In this document: piece after piece, positions 44,011-53,634 of the stretch
How positions within the stretch are numbered: the first letter of the stretch is position 1
How the letters are laid out: each line of letters opens with the position of its first letter
Assembly: GCF_000688335.1 (NCBI RefSeq)
Contig: NZ_JHZX01000001.1
Span: forward strand, 372,001-436,000
DNA length: 64,000 bases
Direction: 5' to 3'
From: Sediminibacter sp. Hel_I_10
GTDB lineage: Bacteria; Bacteroidota; Bacteroidia; Flavobacteriales; Flavobacteriaceae
The notes under the pieces: generated by a model
The model's input: the letters and a program-made list of their open reading frames with translations, nothing else
Database searches by the model: none
Told to the model about the DNA's origin: nothing
Position numbers and translations under genes: made by a program

Positions 44011-45330
44011 TTACCTTTTAGTTAATTTTTTACTTAAATCTTCAAGCGAAATACCTTTTGTCTCCGGCATAACAAATGCTACAAATAATAATTGAAATAC
44101 CATCATTACAGCGAAAAACAGAAAGACGACTCCAGCACCTATGGTTGAAAATAGCACTGGTACTAATGAGGGCACCACTGCAGCTAATATCCAGTGAACC
44201 GAACTACCAAATGATTGTCCAGACCCTCGTAGGTGGTTAGGGAAAATTTCTGAAATGAATACCCAAATCACAGTTCCTTGCCCAATGGCATGAGAAGCGA
44301 TGAACATGAATAAAAATATTGGCATCGCATTGCCTTCCCAATTCAAAAAGAATGCTGCCGATACTAAAGACAATGAAACTATATATCCAAAAGAACAGAT
44401 ATACATCAATTGTTTTCTTCCCAACTTATCAATTAAGAAGATCCCTAATAGTGTAAAGAGCATATTGGTTACACCTACACCTATACTACTCAATAGGGCT
44501 GCGCTTTCTCCTAATCCTGCTTCTTCCAAAATTCTGGGTGCGTAATATAAAAATGCGTTAATGCCTGATAATTGATTGAAAAACGATATAGAAAATGCTA
44601 GAATTAAAGGAAACCTATATTTCTTGAGGAAAATGTTTTCATTCGGAACCGTGTTATCCATTTCATCCTTTATCTCCAACATCAATTTCTCGGGATCTAA
44701 ATCAGGATTTATTAGCTTTAAAACTTCCTTCGCCTCACTATTTCTAAATTTTGTCAATAACCATCTTGGACTTTTTGGCACTGTTAAAGCAAAGACCGTA
44801 TAAATAGCTGCTGGAAGTGCTTCTATACCCACCATCCATCTCCATGCATTTTCACCAATGCCATTCAACATATAATTAGAAAAGAAGGCTACCAAAATAC
44901 CAAACACAATATTGAACTGATAGAGGGCTACTAATTTACCTCTATCTTTTGCAGGTGCTATCTCTGATATATAGGCAGGAGCTGCTATAGTTGATGCACC
45001 TACACCAAGGCCTCCAATAAACCTAAAAATCGCAAATGTAATAGGATCGTTTGCCAGACCCGAACCGATTGCAGATGCAGTATATAAGACGCCAATCCAA
45101 ACTAGTGTTTTTTTACGCCCCAGTCTATTGGTTGGTATGCTACCGAAAAGAGCACCAACAACGGTGCCCCAAAGAGCCATTCCAATTACAACTACACCAT
45201 GAATGATATCTGAAGAACCCCACAATAATTGCAGTTTCTTTTCAGCTCCAGATATGACGACAACGTCAAAGCCAAATAAAAAACCTGCTAATGCAGCTGT
45301 AATTGACCAGATTAAAATTTTCTTATTCAT
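44011..45330 (-). CDS. MFS sugar porter (fructose-type importer)
   Basis: I start at the ATG at 45330 (MNKKILIWSITAALAGFLFGFD), 439 residues, replacing an upstream TTG. There are twelve hydrophobic segments with sugar-porter motifs: RLGRKKTL after helix 2, SPRWLL after helix 6, DKLGRKQLM after helix 8 and the terminal PETKGISLEDL. It is the first gene of the operon and moves the hexose released by GH32 across the inner membrane, followed by phosphorylation by the fructokinase at the operon end. Confidence 0.93.
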   Translation of the reverse strand: MNKKILIWSITAALAGFLFGFDVVVISGAEKKLQLLWGSSDIIHGVVVIGMALWGTVVGALFGSIPTNRLGRKKTLVWIGVLYTASAIGSGLANDPITFAIFRFIGGLGVGASTIAAPAYISEIAPAKDRGKLVALYQFNIVFGILVAFFSNYMLNGIGENAWRWMVGIEALPAAIYTVFALTVPKSPRWLLTKFRNSEAKEVLKLINPDLDPEKLMLEIKDEMDNTVPNENIFLKKYRFPLILAFSISFFNQLSGINAFLYYAPRILEEAGLGESAALLSSIGVGVTNMLFTLLGIFLIDKLGRKQLMYICSFGYIVSLSLVSAAFFLNWEGNAMPIFLFMFIASHAIGQGTVIWVFISEIFPNHLRGSGQSFGSSVHWILAAVVPSLVPVLFSTIGAGVVFLFFAVMMVFQLLFVAFVMPETKGISLEDLSKKLTKR

Positions 45331-45681
45331 ATTGTATCCATTTGAAGTTACAATGTATTTCAAATACCTCTTTCGGATATTTGAAATTGTATCAATATGT
45401 TACAATATTGTTAAAGAAATATTAATTAAATTTAATCAATTGATTTTTAAATAGTTATATTATTTTTAAAATTTCAACTAAAACGTTGTATTGTAAATAT
45501 GTTACATGAAATTTCAATTGTGTAACAACAAAAGGTCAGATAATCGTTTTGAATATGATAAAATGGAATAGACAATCTCTTAAATAATTCATTTTTTCAT
45601 ATCATATTTAAGAAATTCATTAAAAACTATCAAAATATTGTCAATATGACAACCCGCTTTAAACGGTACATCAATAATGAA
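45331..45681 (-). promoter_or_regulatory. Promoter region of the fructan operon with repeated elements
   Basis: This 351-nt gap lies between the regulator gene and the porter gene and should hold the operon promoter. ATATGTTACA occurs twice as a direct repeat (45395-45404 and 45497-45506). The second copy is part of an inverted pair GTTACA-N14-TGTAAC (45501-45526) that encloses the palindrome TGAAATTTCA. Several CAATAT/ATATTG motifs add to this. Hybrid two-component regulators of this kind bind repeats upstream of susC operons, so these are the candidate sites. Confidence 0.5.
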
Positions 45682-48408
45682 TTAATTATCTCTAAATGCT
45701 TTTGGAGATATATTCAATTTTGCTTTAAATGCCGTGGAGAAATAGTTGGGAGACGAAAAGCCTGATGCATATGCAATTTCAGAAATAGACAATGTAGAAT
45801 CTTTCAATAATTCTTTGGCCTTATCCAGACGGATATTTTGAATATAATCGCTTATGCTAATACCTAGAATAGCTTTAATTTTTCTATATAGTTGAACTCT
45901 TGAAATTAATAATTGATCGGCTAAATTTTCTACAGTAAAATTTGAGTTGTCGATATTTTCTCGAATAATTAGGTTCAATTTTTGTAAAAATTCTTGTTCG
46001 ATAGTTCCAAACTCAGCCTCTTGACCTATGTTATGAATGCTATTGATATAATAGTACCTCAATTTTTCTCTGTTATACAACAATGTTTTTATGGATTGAC
46101 TTAAAATTGCCAGACTAAATGGTTTAGTCAAATATAAATCTGCACCAGATTCCAAACCTTTAATATAAGACTCTTTATTGCCCAAAGCCGTTAGAATAAC
46201 AGTTGGTATATGCGATGTGCGTAAATCCTTTTTCAAGGTTTCACAGATTTCAAAACCATCTTTAACAGGTAAGTTGACGTCACAAATGATTATATCTGGT
46301 ATTATCTCTATAGCCTTCTCTATGCCATCATTGCCGTCCGATGTATATATTTCATAAGAGATCGATAGTTTGTTTTTCAAAAATTTAACCAAATCAGAGT
46401 TGTCTTCAATAATCAATATGGTGTATTTTTCTTCAGATTTTGATATTACTTCGGTATCGTAAATATCATCCTCATACTCTTGATTAAAACCTGAAACTTC
46501 ATTATCAACCATAGCTGGTTCCAATACGATTTCATCACTGCTCAAATGTGCTCTGTCTTTATATAGTGTAATTAGAAATTCCGAACCATGCTTGCTGTGC
46601 ACCTCAATACTTCCCTTATGCAGTTCAACAATTTCACGAGAGATATGTAAGCCAATTCCAGAGCTGGCTTTATTATTATTAGAGCCTTGGTAAAATGCTT
46701 TAAACACGCTTTCCAACTCATTGTCGGGAATCCCTATACCAGAATCCTTAATCGATATTTTTACGAAATTGGTAGATCTTTCATCATTAATATCAATTAT
46801 GATTTTACCATTGTTTGGAGTAAATTTAAAAGCATTCGATAATAAATTAAAGAACACCTTATCCATAAGATTTCTATCCAAGAATATGGTTAAATCTAAA
46901 TTGTTGCCTTCTATTTTAAAATCAATATTCCGCTTTTGTGCTTCCCTTTCAAAATCTTTATAGATGTTATTTATAAAAGTAAAAAGGTTGGTTTCCGATG
47001 CTCTGAATATGAATTTCCTGTCTTCTAACTTTCTAAAATCCAGTAATTGATTGATAAGTCTCAATAAGCGTTTTGAATTGTTGAAGATTAATGAGAGTTC
47101 GTTTAAAATTTTGGAGTCCCTAATTTTCTTCTCTTCGGATAGAGATTCGATGGATGACAATATTAAAGTAATAGGTGTCTTGAACTCATGTGAGAGACCA
47201 GTAAAGAAATTTGTTTTCGCTTCATTGCTTGCCTTGACCTCTTTAGCTATTTTTTTAATTTGATTTCGTTGAACTGTGATTTTTCGATTCTGTAATTCTA
47301 ACTCCCGTTTTTTCTTTTTTAAATTATAGCTTGTGTAAATACTATAAACCCCTAAAAGAATACTGAGGATTAATAAAACCAAAAGCAACCTTAAGGCAAT
47401 ATTTTGAGAGGTATAGTTCTTTTCTTGTAATTTAATTTTGTCCTGTTGAAAATTTATATCTTGTTGTTGTTGATAAATTTTATCGAACTGTTTACTCATG
47501 ATGTCAGCATTGCGAGCATCAATTACTATAGTGTTCAAGAGATTGTTTTTGGCTACTGTTTTTCCTTTCAATATTTCTAAAGAAAGACGTATTGCTTCAT
47601 CCCCTCCTGTAGGATATAAAATTGTAGCCAATAATTTATTATCCTTGACCATTTGAATGCCTCCATTTGGCCCATTTAGACCGTCAACACCTATAATACT
47701 GATTCGGTTTTGAAGTTTTTTTTCTTTAACAACCTGCCATGCTCCCAAGGCCATTCTATCGTTATGGGCAAATATATAATCCACATCTTTAATACTATCA
47801 AGTACTTTACTTAAACTATTTTTTATGGAATAACTCTCCCAATTACCCTCAATCACTTTTATAACCTCTAAATTTGGATTATTGGTTACAACCTCCTCAA
47901 AGCCTAAACTTCTTTCCAAAGCTGGCGAAGATCCAGAAAGTCCCTTTATTTCAATTATTTTTTTGAGACTATTGGAGAAGGAAGCAATATATTTTGCTGC
48001 ATTAATTCCAACTTGATAATTATCTCCACCCAAATACGCGGTGTAATTTTCGCCCTCTGTTTTCCTATCCACAATAATAACAGGAATTCCATTTTTAAAT
48101 GCTTTTTCAACTACTGGTGTAATCTGCTTTGACTTTATCGGTGATACAATGAGAATATCAACGTTTTCGGAAATAAGTTGTTCAATATCTTTAATCTGAT
48201 TCTCAACCTTGTCATCACTATCAAGAATTTTAAGTTCAATTTCTGGATGAAATTCCGCTTGAATTTCCATAGATTTGTTCATAGACTTTCGCCAGTCATC
48301 CTTGGTTCCAGTTTGGGAAAAGCCAATCTTAAATTTCTTCTCATCTTCGAGCTTATTGCAGGAAACCAAGCTCAATACAACAAACACTAAAAATATTAAT
48401 CTTAACAT
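45682..48408 (-). CDS. Hybrid two-component regulator with periplasmic sugar-binding sensor
   Basis: The 908 residues hold a signal or anchor segment, a LacI/ribose-binding-type periplasmic domain (about 25-320; KIGFSQTGTKDDW, VSPIKSKQI, DRKTEGENYTAYLGGDNY, AHNDRMALGAW) and one transmembrane helix (about 335-358). A DHp domain follows with SHEFKTPITLIL (His407), then an ATPase domain (DSGIGI, SGIGLHIS), a receiver (CDVNLPVKDG, Asp about 710) and an AraC helix-turn-helix pair. This is the architecture of the Bacteroides fructan regulator BT1754, which binds fructose. It reads leftward toward the operon and should activate it on sensing free fructose. Confidence 0.95.
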   Translation of the reverse strand: MLRLIFLVFVVLSLVSCNKLEDEKKFKIGFSQTGTKDDWRKSMNKSMEIQAEFHPEIELKILDSDDKVENQIKDIEQLISENVDILIVSPIKSKQITPVVEKAFKNGIPVIIVDRKTEGENYTAYLGGDNYQVGINAAKYIASFSNSLKKIIEIKGLSGSSPALERSLGFEEVVTNNPNLEVIKVIEGNWESYSIKNSLSKVLDSIKDVDYIFAHNDRMALGAWQVVKEKKLQNRISIIGVDGLNGPNGGIQMVKDNKLLATILYPTGGDEAIRLSLEILKGKTVAKNNLLNTIVIDARNADIMSKQFDKIYQQQQDINFQQDKIKLQEKNYTSQNIALRLLLVLLILSILLGVYSIYTSYNLKKKKRELELQNRKITVQRNQIKKIAKEVKASNEAKTNFFTGLSHEFKTPITLILSSIESLSEEKKIRDSKILNELSLIFNNSKRLLRLINQLLDFRKLEDRKFIFRASETNLFTFINNIYKDFEREAQKRNIDFKIEGNNLDLTIFLDRNLMDKVFFNLLSNAFKFTPNNGKIIIDINDERSTNFVKISIKDSGIGIPDNELESVFKAFYQGSNNNKASSGIGLHISREIVELHKGSIEVHSKHGSEFLITLYKDRAHLSSDEIVLEPAMVDNEVSGFNQEYEDDIYDTEVISKSEEKYTILIIEDNSDLVKFLKNKLSISYEIYTSDGNDGIEKAIEIIPDIIICDVNLPVKDGFEICETLKKDLRTSHIPTVILTALGNKESYIKGLESGADLYLTKPFSLAILSQSIKTLLYNREKLRYYYINSIHNIGQEAEFGTIEQEFLQKLNLIIRENIDNSNFTVENLADQLLISRVQLYRKIKAILGISISDYIQNIRLDKAKELLKDSTLSISEIAYASGFSSPNYFSTAFKAKLNISPKAFRDN

Positions 48409-48553
48409 TTTATAATTAGAATTTTGATAAATGTATAGAATTCATATTCTATAATTCACAATCTGTTAAATTAAAAGGTTTAATATCGCGAAATTTTGAT
48501 TTGATATATTTAGAATCGATTTGATTCAGTGTATCCAATTTAAAGCAAAAATT

Positions 48554-49057
48554 TTAGTTGGCTTTTTTCACTTTGGATATACTAGCATTTTTTAGTTTCT
48601 CCTTCAATTGCAACATATCATCATTTGCCTTACTTTCAATTACTTTCGCATAAATTTGAGTTGTAGACAATCTTGAATGCCCTAATAATTTTGATACTGT
48701 TTCCATTGGTACGCCATTAGTTAATGTTATTGTCATAGAAAATGTATGTCTGGCCAAATGAAATGTTAGGGTTTTATGTCTTTCAGACAGGTCTCCTATT
48801 TTCTTGAGATATGAGTTGCGTTTTTGATTTGAAATTTTCGGAGAAACAGTAGCTTTGGCCAGTGATTTTGAATGTTTTTTATATTTATTAATCAACTCTA
48901 GTGCTTTTGATAATATTGGAATTTTTAAAGGGTTGTTCGTTGTAACCCTATGAGTAATAATCCATAATTTTCCATCAATACCGTGAAGAATGTCAGAAGG
49001 TTCCAAACTAATTGCATCAATATAACTTAAGTCTATGTAGCATTCATAAACAAACAT
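48554..49057 (-). pseudogene. Truncated tyrosine recombinase (catalytic domain only)
   Basis: The 167-residue frame starts in the middle of an integrase catalytic domain (MFVYECYIDLSYIDAISL) and keeps the HLARHTF and LLGHSRLSTTQIYAKV motifs with the nucleophile Tyr. In the same frame a stop lies two codons upstream and further upstream codons do not resemble an integrase, so the arm-binding and core-binding domains are missing. The Bacteroidota conjugative-transposon integrases have this form (CYTGLSYID). It lies about 0.4 kb from tRNA-Pro, on the 3' side where such elements integrate. Confidence 0.82.
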
Positions 49058-49271
49058 ATCCTAACCAAACAAAGACGTTTAATTGAAAATTGCTTTTGGA
49101 CGAAAGTCAAATCAACAATTCGGTTACTTCTTTTTGGTGATTTCAAAAAGGTAACCGAATAGGTCACTTTTTTAAATCAATTTAGCTCAAATTTTATGTT
49201 GCCCTAAAAACTACAAAACCTATATAATCATATGATTACCAATATTTTGTGTTAAATCTATTTTTAAAGTA

Positions 49272-49283
49272 GTCGGGGTGGCA
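49272..49283. repeat. 12-nt direct repeat of the tRNA-Pro 3' end, candidate attachment site
   Basis: GTCGGGGTGGCA at 49272-49283 repeats exactly at 49450-49461, where it covers the acceptor end of tRNA-Pro. A duplicated tRNA 3' end on the recombinase side is the usual mark left by integration at a tRNA gene. Twelve bases is short, so chance or an unrelated duplication is possible. Confidence 0.5.
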
Positions 49284-49412
49284 AAATTAACTTTGTTGAT
49301 TCTGAAAAGGAGTTGTTGCTCATCAAAAGCCAAAACTGCAAAAAGCGGTTTTTAAAGGCTTTTTTTGATTTAATTGCTAATGCACAACTATGTTGTCAAC
49401 GCTACCAAATAA

Positions 49413-49445
49413 AAAAGCCAAAAAATCGATGATTTTTTGGCTTTT
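49413..49445 (-). terminator. Intrinsic terminator of tRNA-Pro
   Basis: AAAAGCCAAAAAATC (49413-49427) pairs perfectly with GATTTTTTGGCTTTT (49431-49445) around a 3-nt loop. It sits 5 nt past the tRNA 3' end on the minus strand and ends in a T run. Confidence 0.85.
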
Positions 49446-49450
49446 AATGG

Positions 49451-49525
49451 TCGGGGTGGCAGGATTCGAACCTGCGACCTCCGCGTCCCAAACGCGGCGC
49501 GATAACCGGGCTACGCTACACCCCG
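49451..49525 (-). tRNA. tRNA-Pro (anticodon TGG)
   Basis: On the minus strand the acceptor CGGGGTG pairs with CACCCCG. The D arm contains AGCCCGGTTATCG, the anticodon arm is CCGCG-TTTGGGA-CGCGG with anticodon TGG, and the T arm is GCAGGTTCGAATCCTGC. The CCA is not encoded. Its 3' end faces the truncated recombinase. Confidence 0.95.
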
Positions 49526-49675
49526 AATTGGTTATCTGTAACGGGTTGCAAATATAATTGTTTTTCTTTATTTAAAAAGGAATTCTCATTAAAATATACA
49601 AGACCTTGGGCAACGCATCTATCCCATGAAAACTCGTAACTTTGCTGCTTGTTAAATTTCAGAAACCAAAGTTAG

Positions 49676-51973
49676 ATGATGACCAAACCTTACGGTCTTT
49701 TCCTTATATTCATTTTAGTCTCTTTAAACAGTTTTTCTCAAATCGATTACCACGGAAAAGTGATTGATAAAGACTCTGGTAATGCACTTGAACGCGTGCG
49801 CATTATCAATACCATATCCCAAGATACCTTAGTTTCAAATAGTAATGGTTTTTTCAGAATTCCGAATTCTGGAAACTATAAATTACAGAAATTTGGTTTC
49901 TATGAGCAAACTGTTAACTTGACCACAACATCCTACCGCATTATATCATTAGAACCCAATCCTTCAAAACTCAGCGAGGTTATAGTTAACGCCAATCATC
50001 TCCCAACTGTTTTAGAAAAGGCAACAGCTACCATCAATATCATCAGTAAAAAGGATATCGAACGTTCAAACAACACCAATTTTGCTCCTATTCTCAATCG
50101 TGTACCCGGACTTTTTATGCAAAGTGGCGCTTTAAACACAAATCGTATAACCATTAGAGGGATTGGATCACGGACCCTGTACGGCACATCAAAAATTAGA
50201 GCTTATTTTAAAGACATCCCACTTACAAATGGCAGTGGTGAAACTACTATAGAAGATTTTGAACTGGCGAGTATTTCAAATATAGAAATTATCAAAGGGG
50301 CGACATCTAGCAGTTACGGTGCTGGTCTTGGCGGTACAATCATTTTAAAACCTCAAAATTCTTACTTAAACCAATCCTCTCTAAATAATGAACTTACAGT
50401 GGGATCTTTTGGTTTGATCAAAGGTATTAACAATCTTAATCTAGGATTTAAAAACAATAGTATTCGTGCGGTATACAGCCATACACAAAGTGATGGATAT
50501 CGAGACAATAACAATTACAACAGGCAAACCTTTACTCTAAGTTCTCAACATTATATTAATGATACCAATGAGATTTCAGTTTTAGGAAGTTTCGTCAATC
50601 TCAAAGCATTTATTCCTAGTTCTATCAATGCTTCAGACTTTGAAAATAATCCAGAAAAAGCAGCATTTACTTGGCAACAGTCACAAGGATTTGAAGACGC
50701 TAACCGAGGCATTTTAGGCTTATCCTGGAATCATCAATACAACAGCAATCTCAAACAAATTACAAGCGTATTCACGTCTTTTAGAACTGCTTTGGAACCG
50801 AGACCTTTTAATGTCTTAAGAGAAAATAGTTTTGCTGTTGGGTTAAGAACTCGACTTCTTGGCAATATTATAGTATTCAACAAACCACTTAACTACACCT
50901 TTGGCGGCGAAATTTTTAACGATACATACACGGCTCGCACATTTGAAAATCTATATGAAGATTTTCCCGCAGGAACTGGCAGTGTTGAGGGCAGTAAGCT
51001 TTCAGATTTTGAAGAAGACCGACGCTATTTTAATTTGTTTTTTGAAACTGATTATTCGTTTTCTGATCTTACCACCCTAACTTTTGGGTTAAACCTCAAT
51101 CAAACGAGTTACGATTTAGATGATAATTTTCCATCTTCCGAAGTCAATCCAGACCAGTCAGGAACGTTTAAATACAACACGATTTTATCGCCTAAATTGG
51201 GACTTTCTCATCTCATTTCCGAAGAAATTAGTCTTTTTGCAAGTGTTAGTCATGGCTTCTCTCCTATTTCACTCAATGAAACGTTATTACCAGATGGGCA
51301 AATTAATACCGATCTACGACCAGAAACTGGATGGAATTTTGAAATAGGCACTAGAGGACAACTTTTGAAAAACCGATTACAATACACGGCTTCTTTGTAC
51401 CGTTTAGACATTAAAAACCTCGTTGTATCACGTCGTACAGCTTTAGATCAATTTATTGGCATTAATGCCGGGAGAACCCGCCATGATGGTTTAGAGCTAA
51501 GTCTTGATTATAAATGGTTGCAAAAAGAAGCATTTCAACTCAGTTCTTTTTTATCTTATACTTATAATAATTACACCTTTCAAGACTTTGTGGATAACGA
51601 GACTGATTTTTCTGGCAATGATCTTACGGGTGTTCCCAATCAAATTGCCAATTTGGGAATTGATTTTAATACCGCTTGGGGTCTTTATGGCAACATCAAC
51701 CAACAATACGTTGGTGCCATACCAATAACCGATAGCAATTTATTATATACTGAAAGTTATATGCTTACGAATCTTAAGTTCGGCTATAAGAACCAATTAA
51801 GCAAGGGCTTAACATTTAATATCTTTACTGGTCTCAACAATCTCTTTGATAAACATTATGCCGCTCAGGTGCTCATCAATGCCACCGGTTTTGGAGATAG
51901 TGCGCCTCGATATTATTATCCTGGAAATCCTGTAAACTATTTTTCGGGACTAAATTTAAATTATGTATTTTAA
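49676..51973 (+). CDS. TonB-dependent receptor
   Basis: The 765-residue outer-membrane receptor has a signal peptide (FLIFILVSLNSFSQ), a carboxypeptidase-regulatory-like domain (GKVIDKDSGNALERVRI), a plug (SEVIVNANHLPT, PILNRVPGLFMQSG, RITIRGIGSR) and a barrel ending in FSGLNLNYVF. The overall pattern resembles FecA- or ferric-siderophore-type receptors rather than SusC. No siderophore or iron gene adjoins it. The ligand may be related to the following sugar dehydrogenase and cytochrome or be unrelated. Confidence 0.9.
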   Translation: MMTKPYGLFLIFILVSLNSFSQIDYHGKVIDKDSGNALERVRIINTISQDTLVSNSNGFFRIPNSGNYKLQKFGFYEQTVNLTTTSYRIISLEPNPSKLSEVIVNANHLPTVLEKATATINIISKKDIERSNNTNFAPILNRVPGLFMQSGALNTNRITIRGIGSRTLYGTSKIRAYFKDIPLTNGSGETTIEDFELASISNIEIIKGATSSSYGAGLGGTIILKPQNSYLNQSSLNNELTVGSFGLIKGINNLNLGFKNNSIRAVYSHTQSDGYRDNNNYNRQTFTLSSQHYINDTNEISVLGSFVNLKAFIPSSINASDFENNPEKAAFTWQQSQGFEDANRGILGLSWNHQYNSNLKQITSVFTSFRTALEPRPFNVLRENSFAVGLRTRLLGNIIVFNKPLNYTFGGEIFNDTYTARTFENLYEDFPAGTGSVEGSKLSDFEEDRRYFNLFFETDYSFSDLTTLTFGLNLNQTSYDLDDNFPSSEVNPDQSGTFKYNTILSPKLGLSHLISEEISLFASVSHGFSPISLNETLLPDGQINTDLRPETGWNFEIGTRGQLLKNRLQYTASLYRLDIKNLVVSRRTALDQFIGINAGRTRHDGLELSLDYKWLQKEAFQLSSFLSYTYNNYTFQDFVDNETDFSGNDLTGVPNQIANLGIDFNTAWGLYGNINQQYVGAIPITDSNLLYTESYMLTNLKFGYKNQLSKGLTFNIFTGLNNLFDKHYAAQVLINATGFGDSAPRYYYPGNPVNYFSGLNLNYVF

Positions 51974-52004
51974 GTATCTTGATGCCTAAACTAAAACACG
52001 ATTC

Positions 52005-53111
52005 ATGACGCTTTCAAAACACAGCTTTTTTATCCTCTTTTTTTTGAGCCTTTTCGCCTGTGCTCAAGATAAAAACCCGATTAACACCAATAACACACAT
52101 GAAGTCATTGTTCCTGATCTTAATATCCCATGGGGCTTTACCTTTCTTCCAGACGGCGCTATGCTTATTACAGAAAAAGCAGGAGAAATCATTCACTTTA
52201 AAGACGGTAGAAAAACCGAGATAACTGGAGTTCCTCAAGTATACAACCGTGGCCAAGGTGGTCTACTGGATATTGCATTACACCCAGACTATGCGCAAAA
52301 CGGGTGGATTTATTTGACCTATGCGTCTTCTGAAGGTGATGATAATGGAGGACACACCGCCTTGATGCGCTGTAAATTAAAAAATAACGCACTTGTTGAA
52401 AAAGAAGTGCTTTACAAGGCAACGCCAAACACAACCAAAGGACAACATTTTGGATCAAGAATTGTTTTTGATGATAATGGCTATTTCTTTTTTACCATTG
52501 GAGAACGTGGTAATCGGGACGAAAACCCGCAGGACATTACTAGAGATGGCGGCAAAGTATACCGCCTAAATGCTGATGGCACCATACCCAACGATAATCC
52601 CTTTGTAGATGCTGCCAATGCTAAAACGGCCATTTATTCTTACGGACATAGAAATCCGCAAGGCATGGACATACACCCAGAAACCCGCGAGATTTGGGCA
52701 CATGAACATGGTCCAAAAGGTGGGGACGAAATCAACATTATCAAACCTGGTAAAAATTATGGCTGGCCTGTAATAAGTTACGGTGTCAATTACAGCGGTA
52801 CTTCGTTTACAGATATTACAAAAAAAGAAGGTATGGAGCAACCGCTACATTATTGGGTACCCTCTATTGCCCCAAGTGGTATGGCTTTTATTTCGAGTGA
52901 CGTATACAACGGCTGGAAGGGTAACCTATTAGTAGGATCATTAAAATTTCAATATCTAGACAATTGCTATATCGAAAACGGCAAAGTCGTAAAAGAGGAG
53001 CGCTTACTTGATGGCTTAGGTCGCGTGCGCTCAATAGAACAAGGTCCTGACGGTTATATGTATGTCGGCATTGAAAACTTAGGCATTGTGAAATTAATTC
53101 AAACCAAATGA
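52005..53111 (+). CDS. PQQ-dependent sugar dehydrogenase (soluble aldose type), lipoprotein
   Basis: The 368 residues have a lipoprotein signal (FLSLFACAQDK) and a six-bladed propeller of the GSDH family: PWGFTFLPDGAMLITEK, GQGGLLDIALHPDY, GHRNPQGMD and WAHEHGPKGGDEINI, which carry PQQ and calcium ligands. It oxidises aldose sugars in the periplasm and passes electrons on. Its stop overlaps by 4 nt the start of a c-type cytochrome gene, a natural electron acceptor. Confidence 0.92.
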   Translation: MTLSKHSFFILFFLSLFACAQDKNPINTNNTHEVIVPDLNIPWGFTFLPDGAMLITEKAGEIIHFKDGRKTEITGVPQVYNRGQGGLLDIALHPDYAQNGWIYLTYASSEGDDNGGHTALMRCKLKNNALVEKEVLYKATPNTTKGQHFGSRIVFDDNGYFFFTIGERGNRDENPQDITRDGGKVYRLNADGTIPNDNPFVDAANAKTAIYSYGHRNPQGMDIHPETREIWAHEHGPKGGDEINIIKPGKNYGWPVISYGVNYSGTSFTDITKKEGMEQPLHYWVPSIAPSGMAFISSDVYNGWKGNLLVGSLKFQYLDNCYIENGKVVKEERLLDGLGRVRSIEQGPDGYMYVGIENLGIVKLIQTK

Positions 53112-53563
53112 GAGCAGCTATACTATTAATTCTTCCAGCACTTTTAGTTTTAAGTTGTAATTCTTCTGAAAAAAGAACCGATACCATTGCGATGTCTTCG
53201 GAAACAGAAACTATAATAGCACAAAAGGATAAGCTAAAAGAGAGCATGGAACGAGGAGCAGCTATTTACATGGATTTCTGTATGAGCTGTCACCTACCCG
53301 ACGGTAAAGGCGTGCCCAAAGCTTATCCCCCTTTAGCGAATTCTGACTATTTAAAAAACAAACAGACCGAAAGTATAAAAGCCATTAAATATGGTAAGTC
53401 TGGAAAAATTGTGGTTAACAGTGTTACCTATAATAATATGATGGCCAGTTTGGGGCTTACTAACAAAGAGGTGGCCGATGTGATGAACTACATCAATAAC
53501 AGTTGGGGCAACTCTTATGGTGAAATGCTAACCGTAGAAGAAGTTTCAAAAATTGAACCCTGA
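53108..53563 (+). CDS. Mono-haem cytochrome c lipoprotein
   Basis: This 151-residue protein has a lipoprotein signal (LVLSCNSSE, Cys about 15) and a single haem-binding motif CMSCHLPDGKGVPKAYPPLA (Cys about 58 and 61), with a Met-rich NNMMASLGL segment for the axial ligand and the helix NKEVADVMNYINNSWGN. It is translationally coupled to the sugar dehydrogenase (ATGA overlap), so the pair likely forms a periplasmic sugar-oxidising unit. Confidence 0.93.
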   Translation: MRAAILLILPALLVLSCNSSEKRTDTIAMSSETETIIAQKDKLKESMERGAAIYMDFCMSCHLPDGKGVPKAYPPLANSDYLKNKQTESIKAIKYGKSGKIVVNSVTYNNMMASLGLTNKEVADVMNYINNSWGNSYGEMLTVEEVSKIEP

Positions 53564-53634
53564 TTTTTGTTTTGAATTGCTAAATTTGTAGGCAATCTGA
53601 TAGATCAGGTTCTAACAAAACTCTATAAAAAGCT

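Larger units (their letters stand above)
49058..49450. other. Intergenic region between recombinase remnant and tRNA-Pro
   Basis: There is no gene here. It contains a 12-nt copy of the tRNA-Pro acceptor end (separate entry), a nested hairpin AAAAGCC...GGCTTTT (49325-49363) and the tRNA terminator. The rest is AT-rich and unexplained and may be debris of an integrated element. Confidence 0.5.
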
